DNA of 64,000 nt from Promethearchaeota archaeon (GTDB taxonomy: Archaea > Asgardarchaeota > Lokiarchaeia > Sigynarchaeales > SOKP01): assembly GCA_016839845.1 (NCBI GenBank), contig JAEOTL010000467.1, forward strand, positions 3,158-67,157. The letters are read 5' to 3'. The notes beneath the pieces were generated by a model. It saw nothing but the letters and a program-made list of their open reading frames with translations, was not told the origin of the DNA and did not search any database. A program made the translations under genes and the position numbers. Within the stretch, counting starts at the first letter, position 1. Each line of letters begins with the position of its first letter. Shown in pieces: positions 16,924-25,620 of this stretch.

Positions 16924-18960
16924 ATGACTTCGATTTTGCAAGTGGCAAATGGGATCGGGAGAAATACTGTTGAAAAGCTATTATCGATAGGAATTAATTC
17001 AGTAGAAAAACTTGCCTCAGCTAGCGTTGAAAGTTTGCTAGTTATTGATGATATTGGGATTAAAAATGCGAACAGTTATATTCAGTTCGCAAAAAACCAT
17101 CTTGTAAAGATAAAGGCAAAGGAAAAAATATATAACATAATTAATAAAGGGATAGCGTCAAATGGTTCAGATTCACAGGAAAAAGTAAAGGTCCCAAAAC
17201 CAGTTGATAAAAAAATTAAACCAAAAGTTCCCATTAGTTCAATTAAAAAACTTGCTTCGGCGAGTATTGAGGATGTAACAAGAATGGAGAAACTTGGAAT
17301 CCCTACTGCAAAGAGGTATGTTGAGATTGCAAAGAAGTATCTTGAAAACATGAGGATAGAGGAAGAGAATGAAACTAAAATTGAAGAAGAAATCGTTTCA
17401 AGCCCAGAACCTAGTCCAGAAAAACAACTAATAGGGTTTATAAGATTAGATAGTAAAAGAGAACCGAAGAAGAAAACACCAGAGATCTCTATACCAAAAG
17501 CTAAACCAAAAGCTAAACCAAAACTTAAGCCAGAAGTTAAAGTTCCAAAATTCAAAACTAAGCAATTGAAAAAACCTCAAATTGATCTTAAAGCATTCAA
17601 ACAACCACCACAGAAAGGAAAGAAAGGTAAAGCAACTAAAGTAAAAACAAAAACAACGAAACCACCCGTGCTTAAAACATTTTTTCCAGAAGAAACCATG
17701 CAAAGGATTCGCTTTTTACACTTTAATATTAAAAAATTGGAAGAGAAATTAAAAAGAAAAGAAGATTTTTCCTTTGCTGAACTCAATCATGTAATTGACT
17801 ACATTAAGATTTTAAATGTTAATTACAAAACTCAGAGTCAGATTAGGATTTTTAAAGATTTAGAGATTACTCCTTCTTTCTATGATCCTGTCGAGAAAAA
17901 AAATATAAGAATATGGGATTTAATCTTTGAATGTTCACGGGTGTTATGGATTTCGGCTCAGGCTTATGCTTATCTAGCGAATAAATTCGAAGCAGAAAAT
18001 TTAATGGAAAATGCAATAGTCGCTACGGTAGAGTGCAGTAAAATGTATAAGACTTCTGCATATTTTAGTGCTGCTTGCACACGACAGGAAGACAGGGGAA
18101 CTGCTCTTTCTGTAGAGAACCTTGAAATGAATTCTGAAGAATCTCGTATACTTGCTCAAAATTTAGCTACTATAAGTGAAGAAAGAAAAGGAAACTACTC
18201 AATGGCAGCAAATCTATCTGCGGGGTTAAGCGCATTAACAAAAAGATTAGCCTTTTTAAGAATCTATGATGAAATAAAGGAAAATCAATTTAAAGCTCAG
18301 TATATCTATGATATCGGTAGATCATGCGATTTAAAGGGTAAATCTCTAATAAAGATATCAACTGAAGGTGAAAACGAAGAATTAATTGAGAATTTTCAGA
18401 AGAAAGCAAATTATTATTTTACTCAGTCTGAAGAAATATGGGAACACATGCTCGAGAATTTTGAGAACCTTACACTTACTGAAAAAGAAAGTATTAAAAC
18501 CAACTTGTCAATAGTAAACGAAAATATTATAGAAAATGACGTTGAGTTAATAGACGATAAAAAAGCTTTGGAAATTCAAGACCCTGAGCCACTTATAATT
18601 GTTCCAGAAAATTTGGCACCATTTATTCCAAGAACTACGAATTTCTTAACGAAATACAAACCTTCAGATCTTAATTTCGATGCTTACCTGCGTTATAAGA
18701 ATTTAATGTCAGATGTCTTGATTGATATGGATAAGATCGATGAGCTTAAAAATAAAAAAGCAGGTATTGGTCGTACGATGAAACAACTAAAAATCTTGTA
18801 TGATAACACCGATATTGACATCAATAGTTTTACCGAACTATATGAAAAATATTCAATAAAACTTGAAACTATTGAAAATGCGATTCGCAACTTAAAAGAC
18901 CTAGGGAACAATAATAATGTAAAGAGGAATCCCGTGAAAATATTTAAACCAAGTCAATAA
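16924..18960 (+). CDS. Helix-hairpin-helix protein with probable BRO1/ALIX-like helical domain
   Basis: 678 residues from the ATG at 16924 (a TTG three codons earlier is the alternative). Residues 1-60 hold paired HhH motifs (VANGIGRNTVEKLL, IDDIGIKNANSYI); residues ~105-140 hold a second, partial HhH (SIKKLASASIEDVTR). Residues ~175-250 are a Lys/Pro-rich disordered linker. Residues ~255-300 repeat the FAEL-x-x-VIDYI motif of the coiled-coil protein at 12666. Residues ~315-580 resemble a BRO1 domain: FYDPVEKKNIRIWDLIFECS then RVLWISAQAYAYLA, a run of helices, then ENDVELIDDKKALEIQDP before PLIIVPENLAP, the counterpart of the ALIX segment that closes the BRO1 fold. Helices follow to the end. 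BRO1 domains bind ESCRT-III tails in eukaryotes. The domain call is my own pattern match. Confidence 0.6.
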   Translation: MTSILQVANGIGRNTVEKLLSIGINSVEKLASASVESLLVIDDIGIKNANSYIQFAKNHLVKIKAKEKIYNIINKGIASNGSDSQEKVKVPKPVDKKIKPKVPISSIKKLASASIEDVTRMEKLGIPTAKRYVEIAKKYLENMRIEEENETKIEEEIVSSPEPSPEKQLIGFIRLDSKREPKKKTPEISIPKAKPKAKPKLKPEVKVPKFKTKQLKKPQIDLKAFKQPPQKGKKGKATKVKTKTTKPPVLKTFFPEETMQRIRFLHFNIKKLEEKLKRKEDFSFAELNHVIDYIKILNVNYKTQSQIRIFKDLEITPSFYDPVEKKNIRIWDLIFECSRVLWISAQAYAYLANKFEAENLMENAIVATVECSKMYKTSAYFSAACTRQEDRGTALSVENLEMNSEESRILAQNLATISEERKGNYSMAANLSAGLSALTKRLAFLRIYDEIKENQFKAQYIYDIGRSCDLKGKSLIKISTEGENEELIENFQKKANYYFTQSEEIWEHMLENFENLTLTEKESIKTNLSIVNENIIENDVELIDDKKALEIQDPEPLIIVPENLAPFIPRTTNFLTKYKPSDLNFDAYLRYKNLMSDVLIDMDKIDELKNKKAGIGRTMKQLKILYDNTDIDINSFTELYEKYSIKLETIENAIRNLKDLGNNNNVKRNPVKIFKPSQ

Positions 18961-18998
18961 TTACTAATGTTAGATCTCTAACAAAACGATGGTTGGTA

Positions 18999-19523
18999 AT
19001 GTCATTTTCAAAATTTCTTTTCATAATTAAAAAATTTATTTTTTACGTATTGTTAGGAGTCATAGTAATTGTCTTTATATTTAATCGTATTCTTGCCATA
19101 TGGTTGGCTGGGATTGTTTTACTAGCATATTTAGGGTCATACATAATTACTCTTCCTTTCAAACGAAGACTCCTAAGAAGACTACAAGAATATCCGACAA
19201 TATCTGATACAGAAATTGCAGATAAATTAGATCATTCTATAGAATATATTAGAAATATGTTATCATCATTATCGAGAAACCAGAAAAGAAAGAAATGGCT
19301 AATTATAAACCTAAATAAGCGATATGTCTTTTTTAACGAACAAGCGGTTGAAATTTTTAAGGATCTTTATAGACGGGGCTATAATGATAAAAAAATTCTT
19401 GAAAATATGCAACATGAAATGAGGATTCGATCTAGATCTGAAATTAAAGCCATTGAGACTACTTTGACAAACCAAAATAGGCTTAATACTCAAATCCGAA
19501 GGAGTATAAACCATGAAGATTGA
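18999..19523 (+). CDS. Membrane-anchored winged-helix/HTH protein
   Basis: About 174 residues from the ATG at 18999 (TTG at 18993 possible). Two adjacent hydrophobic helices (FIFYVLLGVIVIVFIFNRIL and AIWLAGIVLLAYLGSYIITL) form an N-terminal hairpin anchor. Next comes a basic stretch (FKRRLLRRLQEYP) and a helix-turn-helix, TISDTEIADKLDHSIEYIRN, where ADKLDHS-x-x-x-IRN reads as a recognition helix. A second helical segment follows (AVEIFKDLYRRGYNDKKILE). It is probably a membrane-tethered transcription regulator. The 3' end overlaps the next gene by 11 bases, and a degraded copy of its last ~24 codons lies beyond that gene at 20273. Confidence 0.65.
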   Translation: MSFSKFLFIIKKFIFYVLLGVIVIVFIFNRILAIWLAGIVLLAYLGSYIITLPFKRRLLRRLQEYPTISDTEIADKLDHSIEYIRNMLSSLSRNQKRKKWLIINLNKRYVFFNEQAVEIFKDLYRRGYNDKKILENMQHEMRIRSRSEIKAIETTLTNQNRLNTQIRRSINHED

Positions 19524-20232
19524 TCTTCCATGGCACCATGTACACATTACTCTTTTAGATCGGGAAGCAGCTGCGCTTTGGCATGACGAACATTCACCTG
19601 CAAAACGTACTCAACCTACTAAGCGCTCGGAACAACTATATTTAGGTCCAAATCTGTTGCAGATTCAAAGTACTGCTGTGGTACCTGAATCTCATGATGG
19701 ATTTATTGACAGCATTGGGGTGGGAGTTTTGAATTTAAATGAAACAGTAGCTGATTGGCAATCATCTGGTGGGATAGTTGGTGTTCGCACAGATCATACT
19801 GCATGGATTCAGGATCCTTGGGGTGTGCCTTTCGAGATCGTGGAAAGACCCCGCATGGGTTACACTCATATTAATATCGCTGTTAAAGCACCTGAGCAAT
19901 TATGTGATTGGTATGAAACAAATTTAGGTGGTATACGAACGGTCTGCGATTGGGATAAAACCCGTCTCGCACTTGGATATGACACTATGTTGCTTTTTTT
20001 TATCCCAATGTCATCATCCGTTTCTCCCACCACCAAACGACCTCTCGACCACATGGGGTGGTTTACTAAAGACCTAGATGCGACTTATCAGCGTCTCTCT
20101 TCAAACGGTGTCCATTTTCCAGTCATTCCCAGAGCGTTCGGTCCAGTACGACTTGCATTCCTAGAAGACCCATGTGGGTGCTGGATCGAGCTAGTGGAAC
20201 CACCAAATGGCATCATCAGCAAACCTAGGTAA
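19513..20232 (+). CDS. VOC (glyoxalase/bleomycin-resistance/dioxygenase) superfamily protein, two modules
   Basis: 239 residues with two or more beta-alpha-beta-beta-beta modules: the first from HHVHITLLDREAAALWHD to DPWGVPFEIVERP, the second from YTHINIAVKAPEQLCDWYE to FLEDPCGCWIELVEP. The closing D-P-x-G-x-x-x-E-x-V-E motif is the hallmark of VOC metal-binding enzymes, with the Glu as ligand. The substrate is unknown. Its AAGGAG ribosome-binding site lies within the end of the preceding gene, and the start overlaps that gene. Codon use is less AT-rich than the neighbours, and flanking duplicated sequence suggests insertion, so horizontal acquisition is likely. Confidence 0.85.
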   Translation: MKIDLPWHHVHITLLDREAAALWHDEHSPAKRTQPTKRSEQLYLGPNLLQIQSTAVVPESHDGFIDSIGVGVLNLNETVADWQSSGGIVGVRTDHTAWIQDPWGVPFEIVERPRMGYTHINIAVKAPEQLCDWYETNLGGIRTVCDWDKTRLALGYDTMLLFFIPMSSSVSPTTKRPLDHMGWFTKDLDATYQRLSSNGVHFPVIPRAFGPVRLAFLEDPCGCWIELVEPPNGIISKPR

Positions 20233-20272
20233 ACTTTACAAAAATTTTCTATTCATTTCTTTTAACTTTGTG

Positions 20273-20347
20273 ATGATAATACAATTTAGCGCTGAATTAA
20301 AAGCCATTGAGATCATGTTGGCCAAGCAAATTAGACTTGATAATTAA
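20273..20347 (+). pseudogene. Duplicated 3' fragment of the membrane HTH gene
   Basis: The frame reads MIIQFSAELKAIEIMLAKQI then RLDN and stop. This matches the C-terminus of the protein at 18999 (MRIRSRSEIKAIETTLTNQN then RLNTQ). At DNA level both contain CTGAA, TTAAAGCCATTGAGA and TTGGC/TTGAC landmarks in the same order. No start or body of a second gene remains. It is probably the original gene end, separated from the gene by the VOC insertion, or the stub of a tandem paralogue. Confidence 0.7.
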
Positions 20348-20365
20348 AAATACGAATTTATAAGA

Positions 20366-21937
20366 CTATTTTCTTTTAAACCATAAATTTCTTACTCTTC
20401 CGGCATTTAATTTAAAGCCTTCGATATTTCTATTTTTGTTTCTTTTGAACTTAAATATCGCCCACTCCGTGAGGAATTTGTCTTTTTCAGCGAAGACCAT
20501 CTCAAAGTTAGCGATATATAAACTGTTATTATCTATTCTAAGGGTATATGTTTGGTCGATTTCCTCACTATAATATCTTCCGATATATTCATTTAATTCT
20601 TTTAGCGCTAGTTCGGAAGATTCTATTCTTTTAATATTAAATTCTTTCCCTAGCCAATTTAGGATAAATTCTGAGTAATTATCCTTCTGAAATGTTATCC
20701 GCAACATTTCAGAATTTTCTTCTAAAAAGAAGGAAGTTTCAGATTCAGCGATGAGCTTCAATTCAGGAAACCCTAGACTTGCTTGGATCATAAGGTCATT
20801 GTTTTTACTCGAAATTGATACTATGGCTAAAAAATCTGATTGATATTTTCCTACATAATTTTGAAAAATTTTCGGATTAACTGAGATTTTAGGTTGTTTA
20901 GGTTTAAAGAATTGTTCTAAAAATATATCAGCAATTTTATACGCTAACGACTCAGGCATTAAATTTGGAATATTAGCTAATATTATCACTGAAAATTTAT
21001 ATTTAGGAAAGAATATGTATTGTGCGTGATATCCTCCTATTCCTCCGTTATGCCAAATTGTTTTTAGCCCTTTATATTTATCAATAATAAGTCCAAAAGC
21101 ATAATGTCCTTGTTCTCCATTGTTTAATCTACCAGGAGTATGCATGGTTTTGATTAGATTTTGTCCCCCATTTCCCAGTTTGTTATTAAGGTAATTCTGA
21201 TCCCATAAAAAAAGATCTTCTACATTTGAGTAAACCCCACCCTGTCCACAGTGCCTATGGTTAACTATCGCATTAAAGTATCCTTTTTTCCCATTGGGTA
21301 TGTAACCAAAAGCCCGATCTTTAATAATATATTTATTGTCGTCAATAAAATTTGTGCTTTTCATATTGAGGGGTTTAAATATGTTTTCTTCTGCAAATTT
21401 TCTTAAAGATTTTCCAGTTACATTTTCAATAATGGCTGCTAACATAACATAATTTGAATTACTATAAAGTATTTCTTCTCCTGGAGTAAAGTTAAGTTCT
21501 TTCTGTTTAAAGGCTATACGTAAGGCTTCATTCATTGAAAGGTTTGTCATTTCCAGAGTGTTCATACCTTTTAGGCTCATTAAACCAGCATAATCCCGAA
21601 TACCACTTGTGTGATGAATCAAATGACGAATCGTAATCGTATGACCATACTCTGGAAATTTCGGTAAAAAATTTCTAATATCGTCGTCAAGGAATATTTT
21701 TTTTTGCTCAACGAGAAGGAGTATACACATTGCTGTAAATTGTTTTGAAATTGAACCAGGGGTAAATATAGTTTTAGGAGTAATGGGAATGTTATGCTCT
21801 AGATCGGCCATACCATAACCCTTTTTATAAATAATTTTACCATCCTTTATGATGGCTAGAGCACATCCGGGGGTATCTGGTTTATCCCATTGCTTAAATA
21901 ATTCATCAACTTCTTCAGCAAAATTTTCTTTAATCAA
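20366..21937 (-). CDS. Serine hydrolase of the beta-lactamase class C / PBP4-like family
   Basis: 523 residues. The Ser-x-x-Lys catalytic motif is SISK at residues 62-65 (TIFTPGSISKQFTAM), the Tyr-x-Asn motif is YSNSNY near 160, and the third motif is HNGGIGGY in place of Lys-Thr-Gly. Residues ~10-330 form the hydrolase fold (KKGYGMADLEHNIPITP, IRHLIHHTSGI). The C-terminal ~190 residues are beta-rich, like the lipocalin-type appendage common in this family (IGRYYSEEIDQTYTLRID). There is no signal peptide, so it is probably cytoplasmic. It acts as an esterase or peptidase, substrate unknown. The start is a TTG with AGGTGAG upstream. Confidence 0.87.
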   Translation of the reverse strand: MIKENFAEEVDELFKQWDKPDTPGCALAIIKDGKIIYKKGYGMADLEHNIPITPKTIFTPGSISKQFTAMCILLLVEQKKIFLDDDIRNFLPKFPEYGHTITIRHLIHHTSGIRDYAGLMSLKGMNTLEMTNLSMNEALRIAFKQKELNFTPGEEILYSNSNYVMLAAIIENVTGKSLRKFAEENIFKPLNMKSTNFIDDNKYIIKDRAFGYIPNGKKGYFNAIVNHRHCGQGGVYSNVEDLFLWDQNYLNNKLGNGGQNLIKTMHTPGRLNNGEQGHYAFGLIIDKYKGLKTIWHNGGIGGYHAQYIFFPKYKFSVIILANIPNLMPESLAYKIADIFLEQFFKPKQPKISVNPKIFQNYVGKYQSDFLAIVSISSKNNDLMIQASLGFPELKLIAESETSFFLEENSEMLRITFQKDNYSEFILNWLGKEFNIKRIESSELALKELNEYIGRYYSEEIDQTYTLRIDNNSLYIANFEMVFAEKDKFLTEWAIFKFKRNKNRNIEGFKLNAGRVRNLWFKRK

Positions 21938-21989
21938 ATTTGTCTCACCTAATTTTATTGTTATTTACTTTGATATTAAACTCTATAAT

Positions 21990-23150
21990 TCAAATTTTCC
22001 TAACCACAGCAAATATGCGCCTTAAGCGATTTAAAACTGGAAGATCTGTCTGTGCTTCATTTAATATAAAACTCGCACCCAATTTTCCCGCCTCCTTTAT
22101 CAATTCAGCTCTAGACTCAAGGATTTTTAGGAGTATCAAGCGCCGTGGACGTTCCCAATCGGGGATTTCATCATATTTCTCAATTTTGAACCCAGCTTTT
22201 TCAAGCAAAGGACGGAAATCACTCACCCTTTTTGGGAAATGGACTTCGCCACATATAAATAGAAATGGAGCCCCTAACTGTAGGATACGATATATTTCAA
22301 AAAATATTTCTTGGAGTGCTGAAGGATCGTGTATCATTTGTAAAGCATCGGCACTAATCGCTCCATCAAATTGATTATCTGAGAAATGAGTAGAGGAAAA
22401 ATCGCTCGTTATGAATTTAATTTTTTCATCAGTGCCAAACTCCTTAATTCGGCGATTAGCAATATCTATAGCTTTATGACTTTTATCTATTCCTACATAA
22501 TTGCAGCCAATTTCTCGAGCTAGCCACATTCCAGGACCTCCCTTTCCACATCCTAAATCAATTATCGTATTTTCAGGTCCCACATTAAGATATTTAACAA
22601 AATTGTGGAGATCAGACATAGTAATATAACCATCGGGTTCTAGCCCTTCAGGATATTCATCCCCGAATGCCTTTTTACGAATACTTTGGTAATAATTACC
22701 CTTTTCTATTCCATAATAAAGATTACCTATACCTTTACTGACATCAACATTAAGATGATTTATCAAGGTCCAATTATCTCCTCTCCAATCTTTCATTATG
22801 AAAACGATGTGGTCTGGATTCTCGCTTACGTATTCCATTGCTTCCGTTAATAATTCATCTAGTTCTTCAAATGCAATATCCACTAAGACTTCGAGCTTGT
22901 TTTTTAAATCCTTTTCTAGTCTATGAGTGACTTCTTCTAGTCTTCTCTTAATGGAATCAAGGGATTTTCTATCATAAATTTCGTCACAAATTGAAAATAA
23001 TTGACTATCGGATACCGGGAGGCTAATTCGAGATTTTTTAATGATTTCTTTGATATACTTAAAGAGAGCGATGCCTGCTGCTGGGAATTCTACCTCATAC
23101 AGAATTTTTATTGCAAGGGGAATTAGATTTCTAACGTCTTCTTTTAACAC
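21990..23150 (-). CDS. SAM-dependent methyltransferase (class I) with helical N-terminal domain
   Basis: 386 residues, GTG start. Residues ~1-185 are mostly helical and unrecognised. The Rossmann methyltransferase core begins at ~190: motif I IIDLGCGKGGPGMWLA, motif II YVGIDKSHKAIDIA, post-II KIKFITSDFSSTHFSDNQFD, then GAISADALQMIHDP, FEIYRILQLGAPFLF. This is a Methyltransf_11/25-type small-molecule or lipid enzyme, comparable to cyclopropane synthase or quinone methylases. The substrate is unknown. It lies on the same strand as the serine hydrolase, 52 bases apart. Confidence 0.83.
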   Translation of the reverse strand: MLKEDVRNLIPLAIKILYEVEFPAAGIALFKYIKEIIKKSRISLPVSDSQLFSICDEIYDRKSLDSIKRRLEEVTHRLEKDLKNKLEVLVDIAFEELDELLTEAMEYVSENPDHIVFIMKDWRGDNWTLINHLNVDVSKGIGNLYYGIEKGNYYQSIRKKAFGDEYPEGLEPDGYITMSDLHNFVKYLNVGPENTIIDLGCGKGGPGMWLAREIGCNYVGIDKSHKAIDIANRRIKEFGTDEKIKFITSDFSSTHFSDNQFDGAISADALQMIHDPSALQEIFFEIYRILQLGAPFLFICGEVHFPKRVSDFRPLLEKAGFKIEKYDEIPDWERPRRLILLKILESRAELIKEAGKLGASFILNEAQTDLPVLNRLRRIFAVVRKI

Positions 23151-23519
23151 GCCTAAGCACTAAATTTTTGTTTCTACTTAATTGTCAATTATAGCTCATC
23201 TGATCAAACATTGGATTTCATTCTCAAATAACCTATTAACATTAATCAAGAATAAACATATATTTAAATCTTTTCAATTTCCAAGGGAATGTGCATAGCT
23301 CCATCATGATTTCATAGAAATATTTAAATAAAATACATTCTTATTATTACATAGAGAAAATCTTTTTTTCAATCCCCCTAGGGACTTATTTTATATCCAT
23401 CATCACTGATTTCAGAACAAGATATTACCATTCTAACATGATTTATTTCTTGGCTAAAAACCAGAATTTTTAAATTCTTATCATGATTTGGATTAGATAA
23501 AAATTGTTAAGGGTTTTTC
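23151..23519. other. Divergent intergenic region with recurring CATGATTT
   Basis: This 369-base AT-rich region holds no gene that I can see. TATA-like runs occur (ATATTTAAAT near 23260 and 23320). The octamer CATGATTT occurs three times (23305, 23437, 23482), with a related CACTGATTT at 23404. All lie between the divergent methyltransferase gene and the gene at 23520, so they could be regulator sites. The octamer is short and AT-rich enough that chance is possible. Confidence 0.35.
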
Positions 23520-24917
23520 ATGACATATTCAACACCACAAGAAGATTATAGATTTAAAGTAACTCTAGTTTTCTGGAAGTTTTATGAGCTAGGAGAATAT
23601 TTTGAAATTCCTGAATTAAGGAAATTTTTAGAGCAGGAGGGTTCTTTTAAGATATATGATGCATATCACTGCCAATTGACACACCCAGTAACAGGAGAAA
23701 AATGTCATCAGCCATTAAAGTGGATTTCAAGCCAATCTCATAACTATGCGCCCATTTGTTTCAAAATCGGAAGATCAGACCGATTTTCTTGTTCTGTGAA
23801 TCCTGACATCGTAGGTAAAATTCGGTTGGAGGGTCATATTCATTACGGATCAGTGTTAGTTATTCACTGTGAATTGGAGTTTGATAATTATCATACTATC
23901 GAGGATTTTATTGAAATCTCGCAACCAACAAACATAATTCTGCAGAGTACGGGTCGACCGATTACCGAAAAGTTCATTGAAATAAGAGATGAAGTAAATA
24001 GTGTTCTTGCAAAAGGGGATTTCCCTGATAAACCAAAATTAGAGTCTTCCCTAGAACCATGGCATCATACATGGATAATTTGGGACGCTAACCCAGATTT
24101 CAATAGAGCGGATTACCGATTTATTGGAGATAAACTAGGGAAAAATGCTTTTTATTCCATTGGGCTTACTTTAAGAACCGATAAATATCGTGTCCTAGAT
24201 CCAATTGCCTATAGAAATCAAATAAATCTTAGAAATTTGAGTCCCTATAAGGATGAATTCGTAATGATCACTCATGCTGGGAATGTAATTATTCCTGGTC
24301 CTGGTTTGTTAGATCCTGATGCCATGAAGAATTTATTTATTGACACGCTTTTTGCACCCGAAGTAGGAAACGTCCAACGATTTTTGATTTTAATGCATAT
24401 GGAAAACATACTCGTCGTTGCAGATAAATTTGATACAATCCTTTCCGAAGCAAGAGCAGAGGTTGAAGATCTAACTCTAAATGAAAAAATTGACAGATTG
24501 GAAGCATTAGAGACGGAACTCAATCGAATTATTCTTGAATTAAATAAAGATGTCATAATCTCGAAAATTACACGATTGCTTTTTACAAGTACATTTAAGA
24601 CAAGTATGTTCAATGAACAAATTGACAAATTAGATGGATTTACATTTTCAAAAGCAACTGATGACGTTATTGCCAGAATTAGAAAGACTCTGAATCGACA
24701 AAGAAATACACTTGACACAAAAGCGAGCGCAATCGAAAATAAATTTTTAGCAATACTCAACTATCTTGCTGTTTTTGAGATAGCCATTTTAATTATTTCA
24801 TTGGCTTTAGGGGATTTATTCGAAGGAACGCTTGTAGGAGTAGTGCAAATTATTATTGCGATTCTCGTTGTAATAGTAGCATTTGCTGTATATAGATCCC
24901 AAGAAAGAAGATTATAA
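23520..24917 (+). CDS. Unknown protein: N-terminal mixed domain, long helix, C-terminal two-TM hairpin
   Basis: 465 residues, no signal peptide. Residues ~1-120 contain paired Cys/His (DAYHCQLTHPVTGEKC, then HQPLKW). The middle is a mixed alpha/beta region (HHTWIIWDANPDFNRADYR; FVMITHAGNVIIPGPGLLDP). Residues ~300-410 are long helices (EDLTLNEKIDRLEALETELN). The C-terminus has two membrane helices (YLAVFEIAILIISLALGDLF; VGVVQIIIAILVVIVAFAVY) and a short basic tail. A soluble domain followed by a long stalk helix and a two-TM hairpin recalls CorA and RMD1/DUF155 proteins, but I see no GMN motif. It could be a membrane-tethered sensor or channel-like protein. Confidence 0.6.
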   Translation: MTYSTPQEDYRFKVTLVFWKFYELGEYFEIPELRKFLEQEGSFKIYDAYHCQLTHPVTGEKCHQPLKWISSQSHNYAPICFKIGRSDRFSCSVNPDIVGKIRLEGHIHYGSVLVIHCELEFDNYHTIEDFIEISQPTNIILQSTGRPITEKFIEIRDEVNSVLAKGDFPDKPKLESSLEPWHHTWIIWDANPDFNRADYRFIGDKLGKNAFYSIGLTLRTDKYRVLDPIAYRNQINLRNLSPYKDEFVMITHAGNVIIPGPGLLDPDAMKNLFIDTLFAPEVGNVQRFLILMHMENILVVADKFDTILSEARAEVEDLTLNEKIDRLEALETELNRIILELNKDVIISKITRLLFTSTFKTSMFNEQIDKLDGFTFSKATDDVIARIRKTLNRQRNTLDTKASAIENKFLAILNYLAVFEIAILIISLALGDLFEGTLVGVVQIIIAILVVIVAFAVYRSQERRL

Positions 24918-24972
24918 ATCAAATTCTTTTTTTTCTTAATCAAATTAAAAAAAAGGATGTAAAAAGAAGTTT

Positions 24973-25470
24973 TTAATATCGAGATCGAGTTGCCTGAATT
25001 CTGAGTTTAGCTTTTGTCCTTTCTTTCTCGTCCTGCAATATTACATATTTAGTTTTTGAGGGCAAATTTATGGTATATTCCTCTTCACAGACAGTATAAT
25101 CTTTTTTCAAATGATCTCTTTCTCGTAATATTACTCTTATTTTTTCTACAGCGGGTGCATCAGCTCTCACGGTTTTGAACTGGCTCCAGAGAGACATATC
25201 TGCTCGACTTGTAAACTCTTGGTTTCTTTGCAACTTGATAGTTCCTTTATTTGGAAAACGAGATTTAAAGACCTTAGGACCATCCATCTTGAAGTAAAAT
25301 TCTCCTCGCCACCCAAAAATATCATAATCTTTAAGAGTTTTTAAACTCATCAATCCTATACTTATAAGGTATCTTTCTTTCTCTTCCCCTACTTGATCTT
25401 GTTTAAAGGCTTGATCCTTTGCATATGTTTTCTTACCTTTTGCATAATATCGTCGTGAAATTTCACTCAC
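24973..25470 (-). CDS. Unknown small protein, probable beta-sandwich
   Basis: 165 residues from a GTG start. The N-terminal 30 residues are Lys/Tyr-rich and probably flexible (RRYYAKGKKTYAKDQAFKQD). The rest alternates strands (GEFYFKMDGPKVFKS, GTIKLQRNQEF, KIRVILRERDHLKKDYTV, EEYTINLPSKTKYVILQ, KAKLRIQATRS), suggesting a C2- or Ig-like sandwich. I do not recognise the family. There is no signal peptide or membrane helix. It is convergent with the gene at 23520 and shares an AT-rich terminator region with it. Confidence 0.6.
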   Translation of the reverse strand: MSEISRRYYAKGKKTYAKDQAFKQDQVGEEKERYLISIGLMSLKTLKDYDIFGWRGEFYFKMDGPKVFKSRFPNKGTIKLQRNQEFTSRADMSLWSQFKTVRADAPAVEKIRVILRERDHLKKDYTVCEEEYTINLPSKTKYVILQDEKERTKAKLRIQATRSRY

Positions 25471-25620
25471 CTTGATTCTTTATATTAATTAGCAAATTGT
25501 TTTGAATTTTATATGGTGTTAAAGTATATATGTCTTATTAGAAAGATTATTAAAATTTTAATAGGATGCGTAAAGGTATTAATACATTTAAATTCCTAAA
25601 GCTCTAAGTTGATACTTCTT

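Noticed and set aside
17082..17786. Three overlapping minus-strand frames opposite the Lys/Pro-rich part of the HhH-BRO1-like gene
   Set aside because: Their Phe/Ser/Leu-rich products are the antisense reading of the Lys/Pro linker.
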